From: Simplicispira hankyongi
GTDB lineage: Bacteria; Pseudomonadota; Gammaproteobacteria; Burkholderiales; Burkholderiaceae_C
Assembly: GCF_003570885.1 (NCBI RefSeq)
Contig: NZ_QXJC01000013.1
Span: forward strand, 1-35,654
Direction of reading: 5' to 3'
DNA length: 35,654 nt
This document shows positions 1-8,378 of this stretch, in pieces (within the stretch, counting starts at the first letter, position 1; every line of letters starts with the position of its first letter). The position numbers and the translations under genes were made by a program. The notes beneath the pieces are model-generated. The model was not told the DNA's origin. It did no database searches and saw nothing but the letters and a program-made list of their open reading frames with translations.

Positions 1-5
1 AAAAC

Positions 6-82
6 TGGCGGAGTGGACGGGACTCGAACCCGCGACCCCCGGCGTGACAGGCCGGTATTCTAACCAACTGAACTACCACTCC
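6..82 (-). tRNA. tRNA-Asp (GTC), copy 1
   Basis: The reverse complement folds as a 77-nt cloverleaf with encoded CCA: acceptor GGAGTGG/CCACTCC, anticodon stem CCGGC/GCCGG, and loop CTGTCAC giving anticodon GTC. It is the last tRNA of the minus-strand Ala-Glu-Asp order. Its sequence is identical to the copy at 408-484. Confidence 0.95.
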
Positions 83-139
83 TGGCAGGCAGCTTTCGCT
101 TGTCTGAACCAAAATTCAAACAAGCCAAGCGCTACAACT

Positions 140-215
140 TGGCGACCCCACGGGGATTCGAACCCCGGTACTCACCGTGAAAGGGTGATGTCCTAGGCCT
201 CTAGACGATGGGGTC
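140..215 (-). tRNA. tRNA-Glu (TTC), copy 1
   Basis: The 76-nt cloverleaf on the reverse strand starts GACCCCATCG and ends with CCA. Anticodon loop CTTTCAC lies on stem TCACC/GGTGA and gives anticodon TTC. It is identical to the copy at 542-617 and lies near gltX, which encodes the enzyme that charges it. Confidence 0.95.
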
Positions 216-257
216 AAAACCTTGGAACTAACCGATTACCAACAAGCCGACAAATTT

Positions 258-333
<76 letters not shown>

Positions 334-360
334 AAACTTCCTTGCATCCCTGGCTTCAGG

Positions 361-402
361 TCAAAGAAAAACCCTTGCACATCCTGCGACCTGCAAGGGT
401 TT
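361..402 (-). terminator. Rho-independent terminator of the upstream tRNA cluster
   Basis: Inverted repeat 369-379 / 392-402 (AAACCCTTGCA and TGCAAGGGTTT) with a 12-nt loop. Read on the minus strand it follows tRNA-Asp at 408-484 and is followed by TTTTTCTTT. It would end the right-hand Ala-Glu-Asp transcript before the left-hand copy. Confidence 0.75.
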
Positions 403-407
403 CAAAC

Positions 408-484
408 TGGCGGAGTGGACGGGACTCGAACCCGCGACCCCCGGCGTGACAGGCCGGTATTCTAACCAACTGAACTACCACTCC
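408..484 (-). tRNA. tRNA-Asp (GTC), copy 2
   Basis: Same 77-nt sequence as at 6-82, with anticodon GTC and encoded CCA. It is the last tRNA of the promoter-proximal cluster and is followed on the minus strand by the hairpin at 361-402. Confidence 0.95.
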
Positions 485-541
485 TGGCAGGCAGCTTTCG
501 CTTGTCTGAACCAAAATTCAAACAAGCCAAGCGCTACAACT

Positions 542-617
542 TGGCGACCCCACGGGGATTCGAACCCCGGTACTCACCGTGAAAGGGTGATGTCCTAGGC
601 CTCTAGACGATGGGGTC
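542..617 (-). tRNA. tRNA-Glu (TTC), copy 2
   Basis: Same 76-nt sequence as at 140-215, with anticodon TTC and encoded CCA. It is the middle gene of the promoter-proximal cluster. Confidence 0.95.
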
Positions 618-658
618 AAAACCTTGGAACTAACCGATACCAACAAACCGACAAATTT

Positions 659-734
<76 letters not shown>

Positions 735-780
735 CTGGACAGCCACAAAACATGTTTTGCGGCAATCACCTGAGCCTTGA

Positions 781-786
781 ATTATA
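781..786 (-). promoter_or_regulatory. Putative -10 box of the tRNA operon
   Basis: The minus strand reads TATAAT here, directly after the gltX stop and 46 bases before the first tRNA. A GC-rich stretch (CAAGGCTC) follows, as in stringently controlled stable-RNA promoters. No good -35 hexamer is visible at 16-18 bases, so the call rests on the perfect -10 box and its position. Read-through from gltX is the alternative. Confidence 0.4.
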
Positions 787-796
787 GACAGCTTTT

Positions 797-2218
797 TTAG
801 CGCTTACCGAGCCGAGCAAGAACTTTTTCTCGCCCCATCAGTTCAAGCAGGGCGTCCACCGAAGGCGTGTGCGCCGTGCCTGCCACCAGCACACGAACCG
901 GCATCGCGAGCTGTGGCATTTTCAGTCCATGCTCGGCGAGGGTCTTCTTGATGGCCGCAGCAATGGCTGGCCGCTCCCAAGGGCATTCGGCAAGCGCCTT
1001 GGCCAGCGTATCCAATGCCGGCACCACCGCTGCCGTGACATGCTCTGCGCGCTCCTGCGCCGCCTCAGGGACGCTCTCGCCCAGCAGGCGCTCTGCCCAA
1101 TCGGCCAACGCTACGGTGGTGTCGCAGCGGTCCTTGAACAACGCACACACGGCGCGCAATTGGGTTGCATCACACGCGGCGAACCCGCGTTTTGCCAGTT
1201 GCGGCGCAACCAATTGGGCCAGTGCTCCGTCCTCCATCGCCTTGAGGTGCTGGGAATTTACCCAGCGCAGCTTGGCTTCGTCGAATTGCGCAGCGCTGCG
1301 CCCCAGGTGGTCCAGATTAAACCACTCGATAAATTGCTGGCGGCTGAAGATTTCATCGTCGCCATGGCTCCAGCCCAGACGCGCCAGGTAATTGATCATG
1401 GCGTCGGGCAGATAGCCTTCGTCGCGGTATTGCGTCACGGGCTTGGCACCGTGGCGCTTGCTCATCTTCTCACCCTGTTCATTGAGCACGGTCGGTAGGT
1501 GCGCATACACCGGAGGCTGTGCACCCAGGGCCAGGAAGATATTGATCTGGCGCGGGGTATTGTTCACATGGTCATCGCCGCGAATGACGTGCGTGATGGC
1601 CATGTCGATATCGTCCACCACCACGCAAAAGTTGTAGGTGGGCGTGCCGTCAGGCCGGGCAATCACCAGGTCGTCGAGCTCGTCGTTGCGGATTTCAATC
1701 CGGCCCTTGACCTTGTCGTCCCACGCGACCACCCCACCCTGCGGGTTGCGAAAACGCAGCACGGGTTGCACGCCTTCGGGGATGGGCGGCAACTGCTTGC
1801 CCGACTCAGGGCGCCACAGGCCGTTGTAGCGCGGTTTTTCCTTGTTCGCCATCTGCTGCTCGCGCAGGGCGTCGAGCTCTTGCATCGACATGTAGCAGGG
1901 GTAGACATGGCCACCCGCCTTGAGTTGCTCGAGCACCTCGCGGTAGCGATCCATGCGCTGCATCTGGTAGAACGGGCCTTCATCCGGCTGCATGCCCAAC
2001 CACTCAAGACTTTCCAAAATCACATCGACGGCCGCCTGTGTCGAGCGTTCGACGTCCGTGTCTTCGATACGGAGGATGAAGTCGCCACCCGTGGCGCGTG
2101 CAAATGCCCAGGGGTAGAGGGCCGAGCGGATATTTCCCAAATGAATGAACCCCGTCGGCGACGGTGCAAAGCGGGTGCGCACGCGCCGTGCTGCAACAGA
2201 ATTTTGTGAATCGTTCAT
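797..2218 (-). CDS. gltX: Glutamyl-tRNA synthetase
   Basis: Class I aminoacyl-tRNA synthetase that charges tRNA-Glu in the cytosol. The 473-residue product has the usual length. The Rossmann start carries the HIGH-type motif ([12 protein letters not shown], residues 18-29) and the KMSKR loop lies at about residues 251-255 (EKMSKRHGA). Start is ATG at 2218; it overlaps the metZ stop by four bases, which implies translational coupling. It is the last protein gene of the minus-strand run and is followed directly by two tRNA clusters, each with a tRNA-Glu. Family assignment is certain. Discriminating versus non-discriminating specificity cannot be read from the sequence. Confidence 0.97.
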   Translation of the reverse strand: MNDSQNSVAARRVRTRFAPSPTGFIHLGNIRSALYPWAFARATGGDFILRIEDTDVERSTQAAVDVILESLEWLGMQPDEGPFYQMQRMDRYREVLEQLKAGGHVYPCYMSMQELDALREQQMANKEKPRYNGLWRPESGKQLPPIPEGVQPVLRFRNPQGGVVAWDDKVKGRIEIRNDELDDLVIARPDGTPTYNFCVVVDDIDMAITHVIRGDDHVNNTPRQINIFLALGAQPPVYAHLPTVLNEQGEKMSKRHGAKPVTQYRDEGYLPDAMINYLARLGWSHGDDEIFSRQQFIEWFNLDHLGRSAAQFDEAKLRWVNSQHLKAMEDGALAQLVAPQLAKRGFAACDATQLRAVCALFKDRCDTTVALADWAERLLGESVPEAAQERAEHVTAAVVPALDTLAKALAECPWERPAIAAAIKKTLAEHGLKMPQLAMPVRVLVAGTAHTPSVDALLELMGREKVLARLGKR

Positions 2219-3426
2219 TTCAGCATGTCCAGGCCGCGCGCGAGGTCGGCCTTCAAATCGTCAATATGTTCCAGGCCAACGGCGAGGCGGATGAGCCCCT
2301 GGCCGATGCCGGCAGCATCGCGCTGCGCATCGGTCAGGCGGCCATGCGAGGTGCTCGCCGGGTGGGTAATCGTGGTCTTGGTATCGCCCAGGTTGGCCGT
2401 GATGCTGCAGATGCGGGTGCTGTCAATGACCTGAAAGGCCCTGGCCCGCGCCGCAACTGCATCCTTGCCGCCCACCACAAACGACACCACCGCGCCACCC
2501 TGGCCCGATTGCTGGCGCATGGCGAGTTCGTGCTGCGGATGCGAAGCCAAACCAGGATAGAACGTGCGCTGCACCGACGGGTGCGCTTCCAGCCATTGCG
2601 CCAGCGCCAGCGCATTGGCGCCTTGCGCCTGCATGCGAATGGAGAGCGTCTCCAACCCCTTCAACACCACCCAGGCGTTAAAAGGCGAAAGGTTCATGCC
2701 GGCCGTGCGAATCAAAGGTGCGAGCTTGTCTTCGATGAGCGCGCGCGGGCCACACACGGCGCCCGCCATCACCCTGCCCTGGCCGTCGAGGAACTTGGTG
2801 CCCGAATGAATGACCAGGTCTGCGCCCAGTGCCGCTGGTTTTTGCAGCGCTGGCGAAGCAAAACAGTTGTCCACCGCCAGCAGCACGCCCGCTTCGTGCG
2901 CCAAATCGGCCAGCGCGCGGATGTCGCACAGCTCGGTCAGCGGGTTGGTCGGGGTTTCAGCAAACAGCAGCCGCGTCTCCGGTCGTATCGCTGCGCGCCA
3001 AGCCGCCACATTGGTCTGCGGGACAAAACTCGATTGCACGCCGAAGCGCGAGAACTCGCCCGCGATGAGCTTCATGGTCGAGCCGAACATCGACTGAGAG
3101 CACACCACATGGTCGCCCGCCTTGAGCAGTGCCAGGCACATCAGCAGGATAGCCGACATGCCGCTGGCGGTAGCGATGGCCGCCTCGGTGCCCTCCATCG
3201 CCGCCAGCCGCTGCTCGAAACTGGTCACCGTGGGATTGGCCGTACGGGTATAGGTGTAGCCTGCTTCCTCACCGGCAAAGCGCCGTGCCGCCGTTTCGGC
3301 GTCAGGCTGAACAAAGCTGCTGCTCAGATACAGCGCTTCGGAGTGCTCGCCATACTGGCTGCGCGGCACAGCCTGGCGAACCGCCAGGGTGTCAGGGTGC
3401 AGGCCAGTGCTATCGAATGCCGTCAT
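2215..3426 (-). CDS. metZ: O-succinylhomoserine sulfhydrylase
   Basis: PLP enzyme of the Cys/Met metabolism family that makes homocysteine from O-succinylhomoserine and sulfide in methionine synthesis. The PLP lysine is K211 in [12 protein letters not shown]. The N-terminal block (HPDTLAVR, then [11 protein letters not shown]) and the motif [11 protein letters not shown] fit MetZ better than MetB or MetC. I place the start at ATG 3426 because AAAGAG lies a few bases upstream. An ATG eight codons earlier (3450) has no Shine-Dalgarno sequence. It follows purF by about 30 bases, as in many betaproteobacteria, and overlaps gltX. Cystathionine gamma-synthase is the less likely alternative. Confidence 0.9.
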   Translation of the reverse strand: MTAFDSTGLHPDTLAVRQAVPRSQYGEHSEALYLSSSFVQPDAETAARRFAGEEAGYTYTRTANPTVTSFEQRLAAMEGTEAAIATASGMSAILLMCLALLKAGDHVVCSQSMFGSTMKLIAGEFSRFGVQSSFVPQTNVAAWRAAIRPETRLLFAETPTNPLTELCDIRALADLAHEAGVLLAVDNCFASPALQKPAALGADLVIHSGTKFLDGQGRVMAGAVCGPRALIEDKLAPLIRTAGMNLSPFNAWVVLKGLETLSIRMQAQGANALALAQWLEAHPSVQRTFYPGLASHPQHELAMRQQSGQGGAVVSFVVGGKDAVAARARAFQVIDSTRICSITANLGDTKTTITHPASTSHGRLTDAQRDAAGIGQGLIRLAVGLEHIDDLKADLARGLDMLK

Positions 3427-3456
3427 CAAACTCTTTCTTTCATTGGACACAATGCA

Positions 3457-4965
3457 TTACGCGGCCGCTGCGTTGGGCAGGGCCAGACGCGAGGCGTCTT
3501 CTTCCTCTTCGGCCCCAACACCCTTGCGACCCGCATTGAGGCGCGCAATATCGTCGGGCCCAATGTCACCCGTCACATAGATGCCGTCGAAGCAGGAGGC
3601 ATCGAAACCCGACAAAGCAGGGTTGCCCTCACCCACGGCCTTTTTCATGGCGTCTACATCCTGGTAGATCAGCGCATCGCAACCGATCAGTGCGCGAATT
3701 TCTTCAACGGTACGACCATGGGCCACCAGCTCATCGCTGGTGGGCATGTCAATGCCATACACGTTGGGATAGCGCACCGGTGGCGCCGCGCTGGCAAGGT
3801 ACACCTTGCGCGCCCCCGCTTCGCGCGCCATTTGCACGATTTCGCGGCTGGTAGTGCCACGTACGATGGAATCGTCCACCAGCAGCACATTGCGGCCCTT
3901 GAACTCGCTGGCGATCACATTGAGCTTTTGCCGCACCGATTTCTTGCGCACTTCCTGGCCCGGCATGATGAAGGTGCGACCCACATACCGATTTTTCACA
4001 AAACCTTCGCGGTACGGCACCCCCAGCAGATGCGCAAGCTGCGTCGCGCTTGGGCGGCTGGACTCCGGAATTGGAATGATCACATCAATTTCACTGGGCG
4101 GCACCGTCGAGACGACCCGCGTGGCCAGCGAAGCGCCCAGATTGAGCCGCGCCTGGTACACCGAAATGCCGTCGAGCACTGAATCGGGACGGGCAAGGTA
4201 GACGTACTCGAACACACAAGGAAAGTGCTGCGGCGCATCGGCGCACTGCTGGGCATGCACATTGCCAGCCAGATCAATGAAGAGCGCTTCGCCGGGCGCC
4301 ACGTCGCGCTCGAATTGGTGTCCTGTCCCCTCGATAGCGACGGACTCGCTGGCCAACATGATGGCGCCGTCTGGGCTGCGCCCCATCGCGAGCGGTCGAA
4401 TGCCATAGGGGTCGCGAAAGGCTACCAGGCCATGGCCCGCAATCAGGGCGATCACCGCGTACGAGCCGCGAATGCGCTTGTGCACTGCCCGCACCGCCTT
4501 GAACACATCGTCGGGTTGCAAGGGTATGCCACGCGTCGCGCGCTCTAGCTCATGGGCGAACACGTTGAGCAAGACCTCGGAGTCGCTATCGGTATTGGTG
4601 TGGCGGTGGTCGGTGGAAAAAAGCTCCGCTCGCAGGGCCGTGGCGTTGGTCAGGTTGCCGTTGTGCACCAATACGATGCCAAAGGGAGCGTTGACATAAA
4701 ACGGCTGAGCCTCCTCTTCGCTGAAGGCATTGCCTGCAGTGGGATACCGAACCTGGCCCAGGCCCGAATTGCCGGGCAACGCGCGCATGTTGCGTGTGCG
4801 AAACACGTCGCGCACCATGCCTTTTGCTTTGTGCATGAAGAACTTGCGCTCCTCCTGCGTCACGATACCCGCTGCATCCTGACCCCGGTGCTGGAGCAGC
4901 AGCAGCGCGTCGTAGATCAATTGGTTGACGGGCGCTCCACTGACCACACCCACAATTCCACACAT
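3457..4965 (-). CDS. purF: Amidophosphoribosyltransferase
   Basis: Catalyses the first committed step of purine synthesis: PRPP plus glutamine to phosphoribosylamine. It has an N-terminal Ntn glutaminase domain and a C-terminal PRTase domain. The start is set at ATG 4965 (MCGIVGVV) because Cys2 must become the N-terminal nucleophile; an ATG five codons upstream would bury it. QHRGQDAAGI and VHNGNLTNA belong to the glutaminase, and the PRPP loop LLVDDSIVRGTT lies near residues 360-371. Length is 502 residues, normal for the family. It is followed by metZ and preceded by cvpA across a 91-base gap with a perfect hairpin (5012-5028). No PurR-like operator was recognised. Confidence 0.97.
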   Translation of the reverse strand: MCGIVGVVSGAPVNQLIYDALLLLQHRGQDAAGIVTQEERKFFMHKAKGMVRDVFRTRNMRALPGNSGLGQVRYPTAGNAFSEEEAQPFYVNAPFGIVLVHNGNLTNATALRAELFSTDHRHTNTDSDSEVLLNVFAHELERATRGIPLQPDDVFKAVRAVHKRIRGSYAVIALIAGHGLVAFRDPYGIRPLAMGRSPDGAIMLASESVAIEGTGHQFERDVAPGEALFIDLAGNVHAQQCADAPQHFPCVFEYVYLARPDSVLDGISVYQARLNLGASLATRVVSTVPPSEIDVIIPIPESSRPSATQLAHLLGVPYREGFVKNRYVGRTFIMPGQEVRKKSVRQKLNVIASEFKGRNVLLVDDSIVRGTTSREIVQMAREAGARKVYLASAAPPVRYPNVYGIDMPTSDELVAHGRTVEEIRALIGCDALIYQDVDAMKKAVGEGNPALSGFDASCFDGIYVTGDIGPDDIARLNAGRKGVGAEEEEDASRLALPNAAAA

Positions 4966-5011
4966 ACTGGTTCCATCCATTCGCAGGCCATGACCCGCAT
5001 TGCACCGAAGG

Positions 5012-5028
5012 GACTGGCGATGCCAGTC
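5012..5028 (-). other. Perfect short hairpin between cvpA and purF
   Basis: GACTGGC and GCCAGTC flank a 3-base loop, giving a perfect 7-bp stem in the 91-base cvpA-purF gap. On the minus strand it is followed by CCCTTCGG, not a T-run, so it is not an intrinsic terminator. It could be an mRNA processing or stability element; function unknown. Confidence 0.4.
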
Positions 5029-5056
5029 TTCAAAAATAGCATTCCACGGCCATGAC

Positions 5057-5569
5057 TCAGGCCGGCAGCATGGAGCCGAATTTTTCGGGCAATGCAGGGC
5101 GCAAGCCCTGAAGCACGCTCGCGATGCGCGGCCCGCTGAGCGACCCGGTCCACCAGGCAGCAGACCCTATGGGGGTCAATTGCGCCACTACGCCCAGCAC
5201 CAGCACCAGCACCCCGGCGCGCACCACGCCAAAAACGGCGCCCAACACCCGATCCACCGGCCGCAGCCCAACCGCTTCTATCAGCTTCTTTGCCAACCAG
5301 GCCACCAGGCTGCACGCAAACAGCGTAGCGATAAACACAAGGACGAAGCCCGCCGCATAACGAACCGGCTCAGCTGCCTCGCCCATAGGCAAAAGGGCCG
5401 CCGCCGCTGCTGCGAACCACTGGGCAACCAAAAACGCCGCCACCCAAGCCAGAAGGGAAAGCACTTCGTATACCAGCCCGCGCCACGCACCCAGCAATAA
5501 AGAGGCAAACGCCACCGCCAGCAGCACCCAGTCGAGTGCAGCCAGTTGCAGCGAAGACGCGTCGGGCAT
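5057..5569 (-). CDS. cvpA: CvpA family membrane protein
   Basis: Inner-membrane protein of the CvpA (colicin V production) family, usually found next to purF; its biochemical role is poorly known. About 170 residues with four hydrophobic segments: WVLLAVAFASLLLGAWRGLV near the start, then stretches around LLAWVAAFLVAQWF, AAGFVLVFIATLFACSLVAWL and VVRAGVLVLVLGVVAQL. Start is taken as ATG 5569 (MPDASSLQ). A GTG at 5590 would overlap the dedD stop as GTGA and is a real alternative, since neither has a clear Shine-Dalgarno sequence. Family call is firm, exact start is not. Confidence 0.88.
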   Translation of the reverse strand: MPDASSLQLAALDWVLLAVAFASLLLGAWRGLVYEVLSLLAWVAAFLVAQWFAAAAAALLPMGEAAEPVRYAAGFVLVFIATLFACSLVAWLAKKLIEAVGLRPVDRVLGAVFGVVRAGVLVLVLGVVAQLTPIGSAAWWTGSLSGPRIASVLQGLRPALPEKFGSMLPA

Positions 5570-5586
5570 TTTTTCTGGCACGCGGC

Positions 5587-6471
5587 TCACAAGGTGAGGA
5601 TCGCAGCCGGCAAGCCAAGGGCCTTGATCTTTGCCGAAGCCTTCTCGGCTTGCTCACGCCCCTGGAACGGTCCCACACGCACACGGGTGCGCATTCCATC
5701 TTTGGTCTGCACCGCCTGCGTATAGGTCGTGATGCCTGCCCGCTCTAGCTTTTGCCGCGCTTCGCGCGCCTTGGCTTCGTCAGAAAACGCGCCGACTTGC
5801 ACGATAAAGCGATCGCCGCCAGCCGCAGCCGCAGCCGCAGCCGCAGCCGTCGGCGTTGCCGCCAGAGTGGCGGCGGCCACTTTGCCCGAACGCCCTTCAA
5901 GCAGTGCACGCGCCCGATCGGCCTCGTTGACAGACGCAACTGGGGGCGCGGGTGAACGAACGACCACTGCGGGTGGCTCGGTTCTGGCTTCGCTCCGGGG
6001 CTCGCTCTTGGCCGCACTCCTGGTCTCACTCTTGTTCGCGACGGCCTGCGGCTTGGCCTCGGTAAAGGCAGGTTTGCTGGCATCCTTGTGCACAGGGGCA
6101 GGCACAACCGCATGCTCTGGAGCGGGCTTGGCGACTTTGACCACGGGTTCTGACGCACGCGCAGCCACTACAGGCGCAGCCTCGGTGCTCGCCGCAGGGG
6201 GTGCCACCACCGCAGGTACCACCAGGGGCGCTACCTTGTCACGGTCAGGGATTTCGATGCGGGTGTCGACCGGAATGGGACGCGGCTGGGTGTCAAAGAT
6301 CAGCGGAAAACCCACCACCCCGAGCAGTACCAGCAAGGCGGCACCGATCAAGCGATGCCGGGCACGCCGGCGCATGACTTCTACGGTTTCGCCGCGCACT
6401 GCCCGTGCTACCTTGGCAGGCTTGCCCTCTGCAGCTTGTTGCCCGGGCCAGCGAATCTTGAAAAGTGCCAT
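5587..6471 (-). CDS. SPOR-domain membrane protein (DedD-like)
   Basis: Bitopic inner-membrane protein whose periplasmic SPOR domain binds denuded septal peptidoglycan, so it should act at the division site (family knowledge). Of its 294 residues, about 1-40 are a basic cytoplasmic tail and 41-58 a transmembrane helix (RLIGAALLVLLGVVGFPL). A long Pro/Ala/Lys/Glu linker follows, including a nine-Ala run coded by a hexanucleotide repeat, and the SPOR domain spans about 218-294 (FIVQVGAF, RVRVGPF). It sits between folC and cvpA, the usual betaproteobacterial order. Start ATG 6471 lies 14 bases after the folC stop. Confidence 0.9.
   Translation of the reverse strand: MALFKIRWPGQQAAEGKPAKVARAVRGETVEVMRRRARHRLIGAALLVLLGVVGFPLIFDTQPRPIPVDTRIEIPDRDKVAPLVVPAVVAPPAASTEAAPVVAARASEPVVKVAKPAPEHAVVPAPVHKDASKPAFTEAKPQAVANKSETRSAAKSEPRSEARTEPPAVVVRSPAPPVASVNEADRARALLEGRSGKVAAATLAATPTAAAAAAAAAGGDRFIVQVGAFSDEAKAREARQKLERAGITTYTQAVQTKDGMRTRVRVGPFQGREQAEKASAKIKALGLPAAILTL
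5821..5849 (-). repeat. Hexanucleotide microsatellite in dedD linker
   Basis: AGCCGC is repeated about 4.8 times on the plus strand. It codes an alanine run in the periplasmic linker just before the SPOR domain. Changes by one unit keep the frame and only alter linker length. Confidence 0.85.
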
Positions 6472-6485
6472 GAATGGGTAGAAAA

Positions 6486-7853
6486 CTAAGGCTTGCTTAC
6501 ACCGCTTTTGCTGGTGCTCCAGCCAAGGTGCTTGGCCTGCAACTTGGGCGTGCCATGCTCCAGGACACCGCCTACCGTGTAGAAAGAGCCAAAAACGACG
6601 ATTCTATCAGCGGCACCCGCCGCGGCCACCGCCGCATCAAGCGCCTCCTGGGGCGTTGCGTGCAGGCTCACCGGGATGCCCTTTCGTCTGCTCAGACCGG
6701 CCGCCAGGCTTTCCCAGAGTTGCGCGAGATCGGCGGCGCTGGCAGCACGCGCAGTGGGCAAATCGGTGAAATACCAGCGGTCCACCAAGAGGCCAATTCT
6801 CGCCAGCATGCCTTTGATGTCTTTGTCAGCCATGGCACCGAAGACGACGTGCGTCGTCGGATGAAAGCGCATTGCATCCAGGTTGGCCGTGAGCGCAGCG
6901 ACAGCATGCGGGTTGTGGGCCACGTCAAGCACCAGCGTCGGCTCGCCGGGCACGATCTGGAAACGCCCAGCCAGTTCGACCATGCCCAGACCATTGCGCA
7001 CGGCCTGCGCCGTCACTGGAATCCGATCGCGCAGCGCGTCGAGCGCCGCCAGTGCGCCTGAGGCGTTGACCAGCTGGTTGGCGCCGCGCAGTGACGGATA
7101 GGCCATGCCGGCATAGCGGCGACCCCGGCCAGCCCAGTTCCATTGCTGTTTGTCACCGGAAAAGTTGAAATCATGGCCGAAACGCCAGAGGTCGGCACCA
7201 ATTTCGCGCGCATGGTCCACCACGCTCTGCGGCGGCATCGGGTCGCAGACGATGGCCGGGCGGCCGGTGCGCATGATGCCCGCCTTCTCTCGCCCGATGC
7301 TTTCACGGTCAGGCCCGAGGTACTCGGTGTGGTCGATGTCAATGCTGGTAATGACCGCGCAATCGGCGTCCACGATATTCGTCGCATCAAGCCGGCCACC
7401 CAGCCCGACTTCCAGAATGGCGAGATCCAGCTTGGCCAGACTCATCAGGCGCAGGATGGCCAGCGTTGTGAATTCAAAGTAGCTGAGCGAGATTTCTTGG
7501 CCATTTTGGCCTCTGGCGCTCTCTACGGCTTCAAAGTTTGCTATTAACTCAGAAGCACTTACCGCTTCGCCATGAATGCGGCAGCGCTCTTCGAAATGCA
7601 CCAGGTGCGGCGAGGTGTACACACCGGTGCGGTAGCCAGCCTGGAGCGCCACGGCCTCGATCATGGCGCAGGTCGAACCCTTGCCATTGGTCCCGGCAAC
7701 GGTAATCACGGGGCAATCAAAATGCAGATTGAGCCGCTCGGCCACTGCGCGCACGCGCTCCAGGCCCAGGTCGATCTGCTGCGGATGGATGCGCTCGCAG
7801 TGGGCGAGCCAATCCTGAAGGGTAATAGGTGGGGTTGCTGGCATACGGGGCAC
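6486..7853 (-). CDS. folC: Dihydrofolate/folylpolyglutamate synthase
   Basis: Mur-ligase-like ATP enzyme that adds glutamate to dihydropteroate and folates in the cytosol. P-loop VAGTNGKGST lies at residues 52-61, followed by YTSPHLVHFEERCRI and LEVGLGGRLDATN. The C-terminal domain has LDVAHNPHA and ends with the VFGSFYTVGGV motif. I choose GTG 7853 as start: GGAGGA (7859-7864) sits 5 bases upstream. The in-frame ATG at 7844 would have 14-base spacing. The product is about 455 residues. A member of the dispersed repeat family (7508-7544) lies in the coding region and supplies residues around SELIANFEAVESARGQNGQ. It heads the folC-dedD-cvpA-purF-metZ-gltX run; accD, often found upstream, is absent. 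Confidence 0.93.
   Translation of the reverse strand: MPRMPATPPITLQDWLAHCERIHPQQIDLGLERVRAVAERLNLHFDCPVITVAGTNGKGSTCAMIEAVALQAGYRTGVYTSPHLVHFEERCRIHGEAVSASELIANFEAVESARGQNGQEISLSYFEFTTLAILRLMSLAKLDLAILEVGLGGRLDATNIVDADCAVITSIDIDHTEYLGPDRESIGREKAGIMRTGRPAIVCDPMPPQSVVDHAREIGADLWRFGHDFNFSGDKQQWNWAGRGRRYAGMAYPSLRGANQLVNASGALAALDALRDRIPVTAQAVRNGLGMVELAGRFQIVPGEPTLVLDVAHNPHAVAALTANLDAMRFHPTTHVVFGAMADKDIKGMLARIGLLVDRWYFTDLPTARAASAADLAQLWESLAAGLSRRKGIPVSLHATPQEALDAAVAAAGAADRIVVFGSFYTVGGVLEHGTPKLQAKHLGWSTSKSGVSKP
7508..7544 (-). repeat. Dispersed 37-nt repeat, member A (inside folC)
   Basis: On the minus strand this begins ATAGCA and, after 31 bases, ends AGAGCGCCAGAGGCC followed by AAAA. Core length equals that of members B, C, D and F. 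It is read in the sense direction of folC and stays in frame. Compared with the E. coli FolC region as I remember it (ARGDISLTYFE), only about four residues (QNGQ) are extra, so it may have partly replaced host sequence. This is the most diverged member. Confidence 0.55.
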
Positions 7854-7892
7854 GATTGTCCTCCGAGTCGCGGTTTGGGCCATGATGGATGC

Positions 7893-8264
7893 ATGAAAAA
7901 CCCTGTGCTTTACGGCCTCTCCAACTGCGATACCGTGCGCAAGGCACGCGCCTGGCTGTCTGGCCGGGGCGTGTCCTACGAGTTCCATGACTTCAAGAAG
8001 TCCGGCGTGCCGCAAGACGCGCTGGCGCGCTGGCTGGAGGTGCTGGGCCACAAGGCGCTTGTCAACCGCAAGGGAACCACCTGGCGCCAGCTCGACGCCG
8101 CCGAGCAGGCGGCCGTGACGGGCGATACACGGGCGCTGGCACTGCTGCTGGCGCATCCCAGCGCCATCCGCAGGCCCGTGGTCGAATGGCCAAACGGCGA
8201 CATCACCACGGGGTTTGACCCCACAGACTGGGAGCCGCGCAACAAAAACCCGCCAAGCGCCTGA
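7893..8264 (+). CDS. ArsC/Spx-type reductase family protein (YffB-like)
   Basis: Small cytosolic thioredoxin-fold protein of the ArsC/Spx/YffB group, 123 residues. The N-terminus MKNPVLYGLSNCDTVRKARA has the single conserved Cys12 in NCDTVRKA, and the C-terminal half carries RRPVVEW, as in YffB. The second Cys of CxxC-type Spx proteins is missing. True arsenate reductases use a different active-site context, and no ars gene is nearby, so arsenate reduction should not be assumed. It is transcribed divergently from folC across only 39 bases. Confidence 0.85.
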   Translation: MKNPVLYGLSNCDTVRKARAWLSGRGVSYEFHDFKKSGVPQDALARWLEVLGHKALVNRKGTTWRQLDAAEQAAVTGDTRALALLLAHPSAIRRPVVEWPNGDITTGFDPTDWEPRNKNPPSA

Positions 8265-8378
8265 TTGCGCACACTTCTTTACGCAGATTTACGGCGCGCA
8301 CCATCGCCATTCATGGCCGCTGGATAAACTTTCCTTCACCTTGGCGCGTTGTATAGGCGCTTTTGAAAGGGGATCACC

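Noticed and set aside
787-806. AGCTTTTTTAGCGCTTAC at the gltX end as a seventh dispersed repeat
   Set aside because: Only the first half resembles the family, spacing differs by two bases, and the GAGGCC end is missing. The bases also code the ordinary gltX C-terminus.
2164-4182. Long open plus-strand frame (672 codons) antisense to metZ and purF
   Set aside because: High-GC shadow frame. The minus strand codes two recognisable enzymes over the whole span, and the plus-strand translation has an Arg/His/Gln-rich composition with no known motif.
7893-8264. Calling this gene arsenate reductase
   Set aside because: YffB-like sequence with a single N-terminal Cys and no ars neighbours; the family name does not imply arsenate activity.
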